In this document: positions 21,952-32,279 of the stretch, in pieces | Layout of the letters: each line of letters begins with the position of its first letter | Numbering within the stretch: the stretch's first letter is position 1 | Notes under the pieces: model-generated | Told to the model about the DNA's origin: nothing | What the model saw: only the letters and a program-made list of their open reading frames with translations | Database searches by the model: none | Translations under genes and position numbers: made by a program | Source of the DNA: Petunia secreta | Taxonomy: Eukaryota > Streptophyta > Magnoliopsida > Solanales > Solanaceae | DNA: 64,000 nt | Assembly (NCBI GenBank): GCA_029990175.1 | Contig: JARKIP010000005.1 | Coordinates: 68,604,001-68,668,000 of the forward strand | Direction of reading: 5' to 3'

Positions 21952-22189
21952 CTTAGAAATAGAAATTATTTGGTTGTTCTCTTCAATAATAGTAAGGTCT
22001 ATTTCTATTGCTATAATTATAGAAAAGACATTCTGTATTTTTGTGTGTTGTCATTTTACTGTTGGATAAAGCTAAAGATTCTTTCTTCTTTTGTTCTGTA
22101 GTCTATCCCAACACAACTGACAGAATACATGACCCCACTAGGATTTAACTACACAATTCATAGAATACATGACCCCAGTAGGATTTAAC

Positions 22190-22712
22190 AACTGCACTGC
22201 AATTTCAGTCCATGAAGGGGGAGTGAAAACCAGTCAAAAACTGCAATTAATAAAAAAAACTACATAATCCCAGTAGGATTTAACTACTGCACTGCATTTT
22301 CAGTCCATGAGGGGTACTAAAGTTCAGTCCATTAGTGGGTACTGAACTTCAGTCAATGAGGGGAGTAAAAGTTCAGTCAAAAACTACAATTAATAAAAAA
22401 AAATACATAACCTTCTGCAGGATTTAGCAAAGTGCAGTGCAATTTCTATCCATGAGGGGGTAGTGAAGTTCAGTCCATATGTGGTTAGTAAAGTTCAGTC
22501 AATGAAGGTACTGAAGTTCAGGTCAAAAACTGCAATTAATAACCATAACTGTACAGAAACTGTAAGACCATAAAAAGCATAACTGTACAGAAACTGTAAC
22601 ACCATAGGAAACATAACTGTACAGAAACTGTAACAATATAGAAAACTCAAACTTATTTGACTACATTTAATGAACCATAGAAAGCATAACTGTACAGAAA
22701 CTGTTAGACCAT
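22190..22712. repeat. Motif cluster and CTGTACAG repeats between the two B3-like genes
   Basis: Four exact TTCAGTCCA copies and several near copies lie at 22200-22520. At about 22540-22712 a second unit, CATAACTGTACAGAAACTGT, occurs four times; CTGTACAG in it is a perfect 8-bp palindrome. Both arrays sit in the roughly 880-bp divergent spacer of the B3-like pair, the expected place for shared regulatory sites. Confidence 0.6.
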
Positions 22713-22738
22713 CCACTTGGCAGTTACTGATTTTTTAA

Positions 22739-22746
22739 CTATAAAT
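22739..22746 (+). promoter_or_regulatory. TATA box of B3-like gene B
   Basis: TATAAATA lies 95 bp before ATG 22834, after the CTGTACAG repeats, with a CT/A-rich leader between. This is normal plant promoter spacing. Confidence 0.55.
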
Positions 22747-22833
22747 ACCCCCTTTGCAGTTAAAGGAAACTACAAAGTTTATTCCCTCTTCATCTGATAC
22801 ATACTACATAGTTTTTTTTTAAGAAAACAAAAT

Positions 22834-23326
22834 ATGGCAGATGAAAACAATCGTGTGGAGGAACTAGGCAGTTTGGACAAGAAAATAACATCGTCTTACT
22901 TTTATAGAGATGATTTTGTATGTTAAAACAAAAGACTAGAGTATTTTTTGTATTTTTCATTTAATTTTCTAGTGTTTTCTGATTTTGTTTATTAACTGTG
23001 AAATATTCTTGCTTTTAGATCTTTCCAGACAGTTGGAAGCAGAGGCTGCCAAGTATAAATGGACTGACATGTATAATTTGTGATGGTGGACATGAGGATG
23101 TACATTTGATGAACTTCGCAGTTGGGAAACACGCAAGGTTGTATAACGGTTGGAAGGATATGGTTATTAAGAAAGGCTTCAAGATAGGTGATACGGTTCG
23201 TTTTGATCACCTATGGCACGAGATGATCGACGGTGTTCCATCTGTTGTTTTTTGTGTTTCTCTCATAAACAATCAGGCTGATAATGATGATGATGATGGT
23301 GGTGACGATGATGATGGTAGTGGTGA

Positions 23327-23360
<34 letters not shown>

Positions 23361-23405
23361 GGTGGTGGTGGAGCATCAGCAGACAATCCAATTTTAAATG
23401 AATAA
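22834..23405 (+). CDS. B3-like protein B with Asp/Gly-rich tail, one intron
   Basis: Exon 1 is 22834-22917 (28 codons, MADENNRVEELGSLDKK...). The intron is 22918-23018, with GTATGT at its start and TTTTAG at its end. Exon 2 is 23019-23405, giving 156 residues in one open frame. It matches a B3 domain: IFPDSWKQRLP, LMNFAVGKHARLYNGWKDMV, then KKGFKIGDTVRFDHLW, where GW, GF, GD and F are the usual B3 positions. The last 40 residues are Asp runs then Gly runs encoded by GAT and GGT triplet repeats. It has its own TATA box. It is likely a nuclear DNA-binding protein; whether it acts on the element is inferred. Confidence 0.65.
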
Positions 23406-23530
23406 TTTCTAGTAGTTGTTTGTCGTTTTAGTTTATACAGTACTATTTGTTTTGTTATTATAATGTCTATGTTTTTATATGAACTTTAACCTAATTATAT
23501 TTTATATATTTGAATCTCTCATTATTAGCT

Positions 23531-24010
23531 GAAAATAACTGAAGTAGAAGCTCTGTGTTTAAGTAAACACAAAACTTAAATCATCATGGAACAGAACTTC
23601 TATCATCATGGACTGAAGTTCTGTCTATGAGGATTTTAAGTTTCTAGCCACTTGCAAACTGAAATAACTGAAGTAGAAGCTCTGTGTTTAAGTAAACACA
23701 GAACTTAAATCATCATGGAACAGAACTTCTATCATCATAGACTGAAGTTCTGTCCATGAGGATTTTAAGTTTCTAGCCACTTGCAAACTGAAATAACTGA
23801 AGTAGAAGCTCTATATTTAGTAAACACAGAACTTAAATCATCATGGAACAGAACTTCTATCATCATGGACTGAAGTTCTGTCCATGAGGATTTTAAGTTT
23901 CTAGCCACTTGCAAATTGAAATAACTGAAGTAGAAGCTGTGTCTTTAAGTAAACACAACTCATCATGGACAGAAATCCTATTATCATGGACTGAAGTCTC
24001 TAGCCACTTG
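23531..24010. repeat. 129-bp tandem array with internal inverted motifs
   Basis: Units start at 23531, 23661, 23790 and 23918 (about 3.7 copies, 128-130 bp each, few differences). Each holds AATAACTGAAGTAGAAGCT, the palindromic TGTTTA-AG-TAAACA, ACAGAACTTCTATCATCAT, the dispersed motif as GGACTGAAGTTCTGTCCATG, and TTTCTAGCCACTTGC. It lies between B3-like gene B and the coiled-coil gene. Confidence 0.85.
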
Positions 24011-24159
24011 CATTTGATTCTCTTCTTTCACAGAATTAAAAAAAGACTATACTTGGAATATATGTAAATGTAAAAGATTAACAATATACATGAATAACTA
24101 ATGTATAGTCGAAGAACTTCTAAAAAACTCTACACCATAGAAACTTCATACATATTCAG

Positions 24160-24462
24160 TTATGGAGATGGTGATGGAAGAGCAGAAAGATCAAAACGAA
24201 CATGTGCTGCTATAGCTTCAATATGTTGGGTGATCATTCGCACTTGTCACCTTTGGACGTTATGCATATGCAAAATATCGATATTTTGCATTTCCTGTAA
24301 TGCATTCTCCTGGTCCTGCATCTGACGCCTTAGGACTGCAATCTCCCATTGTATATTATTTGGAATCCCTACTGGTACTGGTGCAAATCCTGGTATTGGG
24401 TCAAATCCTGGTGCACCTGATTGTTCTACTTGTGGTGGTTGATTCACACTACTTTCAGACAT
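24160..24462 (-). pseudogene. Small Pro-rich and coiled-coil protein, one stop
   Basis: From ATG 24462 the frame gives MSESSVNQPPQVEQSG, a Gly/Pro stretch (GFDPIPGFAPVPVG) and then a helix-prone part, EIAVLRRQMQDQENALQEMQ, with heptad-like hydrophobics. A TGA at 24247-24249 interrupts it. The same frame continues (MITQHIEAIAAHVRFDL...) to a stop at 24160. Without that TGA it would be about 100 residues. No known family is recognised; it is carried inside the large MULE. It could be an accessory dimerising protein. Confidence 0.4.
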
Positions 24463-24709
24463 TCTTGGACCTGAAGTTTAGAAATCTCAAAATAAATAAT
24501 CCTAAATAATAAGATGATAAGAATTAACAGTCAGTTATGTATTTATAGAAAATAATCAATAAAATTGTAACCGTTGCAACTTATAGTTCAAAAGGAACAA
24601 TAAAATACTAACAGTTGCAACTTATAGTTCAAAAGGCATAATAACATTTTAAAAGTTGCAACTTATAGTTCAAAAGTCGCCAATACATAACAGGTAAAAT
24701 AAATATTGA

Positions 24710-25160
24710 ACAGTCACAATGAGGGTAATAAAGTTCAATCAATGATGATAGAAGTTCAGTGATTCAATGACGATAAAACTTCTGTCTCTGAGAATAAAAC
24801 TTCAGTCCCCCTGTAGATGGAAATTGAGGGCATATAAATTGAAGTCCAATCTATGTGTGGTAGAAATTCAGTCCATGTGGTTTGAACTTTCATCCTTGGG
24901 GACTGAAGTCCTAGTGGACTAAACACACACACAGAGACACAGTTGATATAAAACTTCTGTCCATAAGGATAAAACTTCAGTCCATCCTGTGGATGGAATT
25001 TGAGGACATATAAATTGAAGTCCAATCAATGTAGGGTAGAAATTTCAGTCCATGTCGTTTTAACTTCAATCCTTGGAGACAGACATTCATCCCTAGTGGA
25101 CTGAACACACACATACACACACACACACACACACATAGAGGGATAAAAAAAGGTTCACTC
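24710..25160. repeat. Dispersed motif cluster before the Ulp1 gene end
   Basis: Near-tandem blocks alternate AAACTTCAGTCC, AGTCCAATC, AAATTCAGTCCATGT and TTCATCCTTGGGGACTG, followed by a (CA)n run near 25106-25135. It holds four exact TTCAGTCCA matches counting both strands. The block at about 24780-24920 is repeated at about 24955-25105. No ORF with recognisable content. Confidence 0.65.
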
Positions 25161-26164
25161 CATGAGAATAGAATTTAAGTCCTTAACGGTAAAAAACATC
25201 ACTGCAACAGAATGGCATTTACATAAATCTATGCATAATAATCTGTTCATCTGTACATAATATCTATTCCACCATACATTACAAAAAAACTTTACAAAAA
25301 ATACTACTAGGAATTCTGAAGATAAAAATAAAAATATCTATAACTGACACATGTCTTCATTATATTCTCCATAATCATGCTCAACAAATTCAGGTGGGGG
25401 TCTCAAATCCATCCCTAGCCTTTGCACGACCATGAGCCCAAAGCTGACAACCAAACCGCTCCCTGTAATGATGAATTTGATCTTGTTTAACCTTTTAATA
25501 CTTTTACCTCTGGTCAGTAGATCAGCATACCATATTGCAAAAGCGCCACAACTAGTCCTAAAAAATGAGGCACCAAAACAAAGAGTAAGACATATAAGTA
25601 GGTAGGGGGTTATAAGTTCAGTCAATTATATCTAATTTGCACTAAAACTTGCACAAAAAAGACAAGACTTATGAATCTAGTTGATTCGGTGATAGTACCC
25701 ACTGGGTTTTATAGGCTGCATTGAACTTATCGTTTTGAAAAGAATCATGTAGGGACCCAAAGTTGACATACTTGAAAAGCTGTGGGAGCACAACAGCATA
25801 ACCCTTGACGCGGTCGAATTTGTCTGCTGGTGGCCTCGTGCATATAAAAAACTGCCAAAAAGTAATGTGTCACCGTTTGACCAGGTTCTGCTTGTAATCG
25901 GCATGGAAAATAGAGTTTATCAACTCCTCTTCAGGGAATTGAACACCTCCGTTCCATGTCATGAAGGTAATTGCAGATATACTGTCCAAAACCGTCAAGC
26001 CAGATTTCATTACCTGGTCTTCTTTTGTCTTTAAATTCTAACTTATAAATAGAGTTCATATAACTATCAAAATCGATATGAGTAATTGACAGTGTATGAG
26101 GAAACTGGAACAAATGGTAGCATGCCCTTTTCCTAAGATAATACATAGCAACATCGATATGCTG

Positions 26165-26166
26165 CA

Positions 26167-26198
<32 letters not shown>
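26165..26198. repeat. Poly(A) run in an intron of the Ulp1 gene
   Basis: A run of about 30 A on the plus strand (poly-T on the gene's strand) lies just before the acceptor of the exon starting at 26161, as an over-long polypyrimidine tract. Chance ORFs reading it as poly-Phe are artefacts. Confidence 0.8.
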
Positions 26199-26199
<1 letters not shown>

Positions 26200-27096
26200 A
26201 ACCTGATTAGTCAATACACAGAAAACTAATAACGAACACAGAACAAACCAAAGAACAGAATATGCACTAACATTATCAGTCATAGGGTAGGCAACATCTA
26301 CAAACTCCAAAAACCACTGCTTGTCTGGCTTGATTGTTTCCAACTGATATGGATTACTGTTGTAATCATTAGCGCGTATATAACAAGCACGATTGTTCCT
26401 AATTAAAAAGATACAAAATACAAAACACATGTTACTTTTCCATAAGAAATGAACTTAAGAATATCATAGGCAATGAAGTTCAATCCTATAGGGGACAGAA
26501 CTTTCCACGTCCTTGTGGACCAAAAATGCAAGGCCTTTTGACTAAAGTTCAATTCTTATAGATAGAACTTACTCCATATGCACAGAACTTCAATCCATAG
26601 GGGCAGAACTCATGGGATAAGAAGTTCAGTCCATAGGGGATTGAACTATAGGTTTCCAAATTCATCCACTATGCACTGAACTTAAAAAACTACAGACAAG
26701 AAATCATAAAGAAAATACAAATAGACTTACTGTTCAAGTTCAGTGTTATTTCTTTGAAATAGCAAAACAGATTTAAACTCATCCAACACTGCTGGACTAA
26801 TCTTCAAGTGGTGGAATGGACAACTACGTCTATAATTACCCTTCCAGTCAGTTGTCTTCTTTTTAGTCCTTGTGGTATCATATGGAGATAGCAGCCACTG
26901 ACTGGGATTTTGGTCCTTTTTCCCCAGAAGACCTTGCTGCTCGGACTGTTCTACCTTAGTACTTTTAGGGGCTTGGTCACTTGCCTTGGCAATCTCCCTA
27001 ACAATTGGAACAGGACTCTCCTGTTCCTGTGTAGGCATCTCTTATTTACCTCCTTCATCGACCGACTGACCTTTGCCCACAACAATTTCCTCAGCT

Positions 27097-27690
27097 TGTT
27101 GTTCTTCATTCAGCTCCTCTTTCTCCTGTTCCTGAGTTATTACTTCTTCTTTTCCCGCTATACCGACTGACTGTTGTTTGTCCACAAGACTTTCAAAAGT
27201 CTGTTGTTCAGTCAAATCAACTTCTCTTCTTGTTTCCTCAATAGCCTAGGAATTCTCCATAACAATCTTAAGAGGCATCTCCTATTCCTGTGTCGTAACC
27301 TCTTCTTTGGGTTCTTCATCAATTGACTGACAGGCAAGAGCCTGCTGATCTTCATTCATATCCCCATCTCTTTCAACTTGGTTACTTCTATCAGCCTGTT
27401 GTTCTTCATTCAGCTCCTCTTTCTCCTGTTCCTGAGTCATTACTTCTTCTTTGCCCGCTATATCGACTGACTGTTGTTTGTCCACAAGACTTTCAAAAGT
27501 CTGTTGTTCAGTCAAATCAACTTGTCTTCTTGTTTGCTCAATAGCCTATTCTCCATAACAATCACAAGAGGCATCCCCTGTTCCTGTGTCATAACCTCTT
27601 CTTTGGATGCTTCATCAATTGACTGACAGGCAAGAGCCTGCTGATCTTCAGTCATATCCCCATCTCTTTCAACTTGGTTACTTCTATTAG
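27097..27690 (-). repeat. Tandem duplication of about 300 bp inside the Ulp1 gene
   Basis: The segment coding LNEEQQADRSNQVERDG, DQQALACQSIDE and TFESLVDKQQSVDIAGKEE is present twice with an offset near 297 bp (about 27097-27395 and 27396-27690) and is almost identical. A more diverged third unit seems present at about 27690-27800. The repeat lies in the disordered middle of the protein. Confidence 0.65.
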
Positions 27691-29329
27691 CATTCTCCAT
27701 AACGACATCAACAGGCATCTCATTTCCCTGCGAAATCACCTCTTCTTCTACTATTTCGTTGACCGACTGACCTTTGTCCAAGAGAATTTTGAATGCCTCT
27801 CCTGGTTCTTCTCTTGTTGCTTGATAACTCACATCAACATTATCCATTTCAACGTCATCGGTCCTCTCCTGTTGCAGAATTATGCCTTGTTCTTTTCCAA
27901 GTTCAACCTGCTGCTGATTTTTTGACATATCTTGCTGAATTTCTTCAGCTCTTGGTGTATCTTCAGCATCACATGAACCCCCGCTACCACTTTCTTGAGT
28001 CAGTGGCAGTATATTAAAATTAGGCATATCAGGATGTGAACTATTTTTCTTCAACTTCTTCCTTTTCGTTTCATAGGTTTTTGGTTGGATGGGTGCAGAA
28101 GTTGTACCTGATTTCTCCACAATCATATCCTAAGGGACCAAGCGAGGTGTTGACAGATCAAGCTCTCCACTTATAACTTGCAATTGAATTTCAAGCACCC
28201 CATTCTGTGCCGGATTAAACTCACCAAACATGTCTAATTCACTTTCAATTTTTTCAAGAATTTGTCTAGGCGTTTCATTGACAAACACACCTTGCGACGC
28301 TCCATGCAATTGTATAGCTGAATTTAGACTTGCACCACCACCACTAACTTCTTTTCTTACATCTGAACAGCTTTTTGATTTCCTAACTACACTGTCTTCA
28401 CTGGAGTCTTGTCTGTCATCTGAAGGAGATTTTGATTTTCCGGATACAGCGCCATGACTGAAGTCTTTTCTTACATCTGGAGGAGACTTTCTCTTCCTTC
28501 CATCACTAGCATTGCCTCCACATGAATACAAGTTTAAGGAATTACGAAAGCTGGCAGATTGTTCCTTGCCCTTCTTCCACTAACATCTTTCCTCCAACTT
28601 CCTTCCTTTTCCTCAAAATTTTTAGCAAACTTCTTCATAAAATCAAGAACACAGTCAACCTTCTTATCTACACCACGAATATACTCCATATTATACTTCC
28701 TAATATCCTCCCTTATGCGTCGTCCCTGACTACGCAACCTCTTCCGGAATTTCATATTCACCTTCTGCAAAAATAAAAATTAAAAAAAAAACTGATAGAA
28801 CTGATAAAAATATTCAATTAAAATAAAAACACAAAAAGATGAATGCACATGATACTTGAAAACTCACTTTAACAATTGCATTAACTAAATCTTGATCAAG
28901 CTCTACACCATGTCGAGCATCCTGCCTATCATCACCAGCACCCTGACCCACATGATCATCATCCTCAGTCTCAGCAACATCATCCTCAGTCTCAGCACCA
29001 ACATCATCACTCTCAGCACCACCAACCTCAGTCTCAGCACCACCATGATCAGTCTGAGAATCACTCTCAGCACCACCATGATATATCTGAGCACCACCAA
29101 CCTCATTCTCATCACATGTATCCTCACTCTCTTCAACAACTTCTTTTCCTTTTAAATGTTTAAATGCAACAACAGCTACCACAGGACCTGCTTCTGTTAC
29201 ATTCAATTCCACCGACCTTTTTTCTTCCTCAGACAGTACAATTGGAACCATTTTAAATTTGTCAAAACTCTATAAAAAAAATCATGAGAAATATATTAGC
29301 ACCACAGTAAAATAAGAATAAAACTTTTA

Positions 29330-29560
29330 TATGCAGAAATTGAAGTTCAGTCCATGAGGACAGAACTTCAATTGGTACTATTTTAGAAGTTCAGTCCATG
29401 AGGACAGACACAAAGATGGAAAAGAAGTTCAGTCCATAATGATAGAACTTCAGTAAGGCTGAAGAAGTTCAGTCCATAATGATAGAACTTCAGTAAGGCT
29501 GAAGAAGTTCAGTACATTAGGATAGAATTCAATCCATGAGGGTAAAGAACTTAAGCAACC
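29330..29560. repeat. Dispersed motif cluster in Ulp1 intron 1
   Basis: GAAGTTCAGTCCATGAGG, AGTTCAGTCCATAATGATAG and similar units occur back to back, four exact TTCAGTCCA in about 140 bp. A 46-bp unit (GAAGTTCAGTCCATAATGA... to AGGCTGAA) is repeated in tandem near 29423-29508. Confidence 0.7.
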
Positions 29561-30504
29561 ACACACACACACACAGAGACACAGATATAGAAACTTACAT
29601 TTACATTATGAAAATACTGCTCAACCAAAGTGTTATACTGAGGATTTTTGAAACTAATAAACCTAACCATCCTTGGGAAGCCCATCACTATTAAATGTAC
29701 AAAAGTTAGAACGAACTGTTGGAAATAAAACAAGAAACCAAGCGCATAACACAAACGGGAATCCCAGCACATAATAATTTACACCACTTTTAAGAGGTCT
29801 CATTGCAGAGTTAACTAGTGCTTCAAAACCCGCACTCCCCCAAGGATAAACTCCACAAAGATCCTCGTTGTCAATGATATCCAAGTAACGCACTTCAACC
29901 AAGCTTGTTTTTTTGTTAGAACACAAAATGATTGACTGAAAAATATAAAACTCTGCAATCTTCACTGCATCATCTTCATCGACCAGAGATGCCGTGGTCA
30001 TTGATACTAAAAATTTACGAACGTCTGACAACTGAAGATTGCTTTTACCACCAAAGTACTGCTTCAGAAGCCTCTGATCCATATTTATAGCAGGTCCATC
30101 AAACAATTTCTCACGATTTGCAGAAAACCTCAAACCAGTGTAAAGATGATATTCTTCAGGACCAAAATGGATGAGATGACCAAAAATATTAAAACTTAAT
30201 CTATTCGGATCACTGCTCACAATACGTGACAATAATAAACAATGCAGTAACCTCATAGAAGTTTTGTACGACTGCAACTTCAGAAAGCTTCCAAACACAC
30301 CATCTGAAAGCTTCTTATCCTGTGCTTTACTGAACTTTGAAATGATATTATCCAAATTGTGCTCCCCTTTCCAATATGCATTCATGTTGAACCAGCGGTC
30401 AAATGGATACACTAGATTCCCTTCCATTCCAGCATCCATATTGCAAAAAGCTAACAATAAAAAAAAACTATCAGTCACACATACAAAATATACAAATACA
30501 GGTT

Positions 30505-31625
30505 TGAGAATACACACGCACACACACAGAAGTTCATTCCCTAGTGGACTGACATAACACACACACACACACATATGTGGGGGATGGACTTCAGTCCACT
30601 AGGAATAAACTTCCATCCTTGGAGACAGAAGTTCAACCCTAGTGGGCTAAGAACACACACACAGTCACACACATGTGGGGTATAGACTTCAGGAATGGAG
30701 CGCGCACGCGCGCGCACACACACACACACACTCACAGACAGAGTCGCACACATGTGCGGGGGTGCACTTCAGTCCACTATGAATGAACTTCCGTCCATGG
30801 AGAGACAAGTACAATCCTAGTGGACTGAGAACACACACAAAGTCACACACATATGGGGTATAGACATCAGTCCACTAGGAATGAACTTCTGTCCTAGTGG
30901 ACAGAGCATACACACACACATAAGTTCATTCCCTAATAGGGTGAGAACACACACACACACGCACACACACACGCACACACACACACACATGGGGGGCAGG
31001 GGTGGGACTTCAGTCCACTAGGAATGAACTTCCATCATTGGAGACAGAAGTTCAATACTAGTGGACTGAGAACACACACAGAGTCACACATGTGTGGGGA
31101 TGCAACTTCAGTGCACTAGGAATGGAGCGCGCGCACGCACACACACACACAGAAACAGAGTCGCACACATGTGCGGGGGTGCACTTTAGTCCACTATGAA
31201 TGAACTTCCATCCTTGGAGACAGAAGTACAATCCTAGTGGATTAAGAACACACACAGAGTCACACACATATAGGGGATAGGCTTCAGTCCACTAGGAATG
31301 AACATCTGTCCTAGTGGACTGAGCATACACACATACATAAGTTCAGTCCATCACACACACAAACACACACACAGACACAGACACACATACACACAGAGTC
31401 ACACACATGGGGGGTGGACTTCAGTCCACTATGAATGAACTTCCATCATTGGAGACAGAAGTTCAATCCTATTGGACTGACAAAACACACAACGTGTGGG
31501 GATGGAACATCAGTGCACTAGGATGAACTTTCATCCTTGGAGACAACACACACACACACACCCCACCCCCACACACACACACACACACATAAGTTTACTA
31601 CACACACACACTTGAACTTCAATAA
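30505..31625. repeat. (CA)n-rich minisatellite carrying the dispersed motif
   Basis: This is upstream of the Ulp1 gene. About ten degenerate units alternate ACACACAC runs, GAGTCACACACATGTGGGG, GACTTCAGTCCACTAGGAAT, GAACTTCCATCCTTGGAGAC and AGAAGTTCAATCCTAGTGGA. Unit length varies roughly from 80 to 180 bp. It includes six exact TTCAGTCCA copies and short (CG)n runs such as GCGCGCACGCGCGCGC. It occupies the presumed promoter region of the Ulp1-type gene; ORFs over it code for Cys-Val repeats and are artefacts. Confidence 0.8.
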
Positions 31626-32110
31626 AAAGTAACTACTAAATACGGAAAAAACATACAAATTTAAACTTAAATAACGTTACTTAACTTAACAACCACATAT
31701 TTCACAAAAAAATACAAAAAAAAAAAAAAAAAAAACAACAACAACAAACGTTATACCTGCCAAAATACAAATTTCAGACTGCAAAGGTGAAGAGAGAAAT
31801 GTTATTCAACGTACGTAATGCAACTTGAAGAGGTATATGAAAAATTGATCAATTTTTTGCATGAAGATACAGTGAAGAAAAGGTAAAAATGCATGAAGAA
31901 CTGTTAAAATGAAGAAGAAGAGTTTTAAAAAACCCTATCAATTCAAAAAAGATGAGGGGTAATTTGGGCTTTTACACATACCCGTATTTAGTGTAGTGGC
32001 ACAAAAGTGACCTCTAATAATACCACTGAAAATAGTGGCCTCAAACTAAATGTCGGTATTAAAAGCGGCCTCTGGGCGAAATTTTTACATTAAAAACCCC
32101 AGGTTACTTT
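31626..32110. other. Probable right end of the large MULE
   Basis: No ORF. After a poly(A) run (about 31712-31735), the sequence at 31930-32105 contains repeated GTGGC/GCGGCC half-sites (TAGTGGCACAAAAGTGACC, ATAGTGGCCTCAAACT and AGCGGCCTCTGGG). This resembles a transposon end. I could not find its inverted partner near 19.3 kb. Confidence 0.35.
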
Positions 32111-32279
32111 CTAAAAAGAAAGGTATGTTATATACAATGTTATATATGAGCGACAATGTTATATACAGCTAAATGACTAATTGTTAAACTTCCAAGACCA
32201 AACAGATTCGTTAAATGAGTTGTCTTAAAAATGTGATTGTTAAGACAGATGTACGCCAATCATTAAAAAAAAATATAAA
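32111..32279. other. Short AT-rich spacer, no gene seen
   Basis: Contains the direct repeat ATGTTATATA. AAATATAAA at 32271-32279 is the left target duplication of the next element. Confidence 0.5.

Larger units (their letters stand above)
25338..30439 (-). pseudogene. DUF1985 / Ulp1-type cysteine protease gene carried by the MULE, broken
   Basis: Exon 1 (30439-29599, MDAGMEGNLVYPFDRWF...) carries a DUF1985 domain: KTSMRLLHCLLLSRIV, FNIFGHLIHFGPEEYHLYTG and DVRKFLVSMTTASLVDEDDA, with a frameshift near 29680. Exon 2 (about 29268-28868) is acidic with GGAES/TEDD repeats. Exon 3 (28764-26731) is long, Glu/Gln-rich and disordered, with frameshifts and an in-frame stop near 28130. Exon 4 is 26398-26272. 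The last part (26161-25338) has HIDVAMYYLRKR and TSCGAFAIWYADLLTRGKSI, the latter around the usual catalytic Cys (normally DCG). Introns hold the dispersed motif. Ulp1-type proteins cleave SUMO-like modifiers; such genes are known MULE passengers in plants. Confidence 0.75.
19320..32110. mobile_element. Very large Mutator-like element (MULE) with DUF1985/Ulp1 and B3-like cargo
   Basis: A coherent block contains a MURA transposase end (+), two B3-like genes (- and +), a small coiled-coil gene (-) and a DUF1985/Ulp1 protease gene (-). They are linked by a dispersed motif around TTCAGTCCA. I count 25 exact copies on either strand between 19.98 and 31.44 kb, against 3 seen elsewhere in the window. 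MULEs carrying Ulp1-like genes are known in plants (Kaonashi/KI-MULE type). The ends are not proven: the right end is probably in the AGTGGC-rich stretch at 31.98-32.10 kb, and the left end, lost or degenerate, lies near 19.3-19.6 kb. No long terminal inverted repeat or 9-bp duplication was found. Confidence 0.65.

Noticed and set aside
26056..26430. A 124-residue frame with a poly-Phe stretch
   Set aside because: It reads through an intronic poly(T) tract. The true exons on either side use GT/AG sites at 26271 and 26162.
30541..31267. Cys/Val-repeat frames on the minus strand
   Set aside because: They are translations of (CA)n microsatellite runs in the minisatellite.
19320..32110. Terminal inverted repeats of the giant MULE
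   Set aside because: Only CCTGGGG-like similarity links about 19.33 kb and 32.10 kb; this is too short to claim, and no 9-bp duplication was found.
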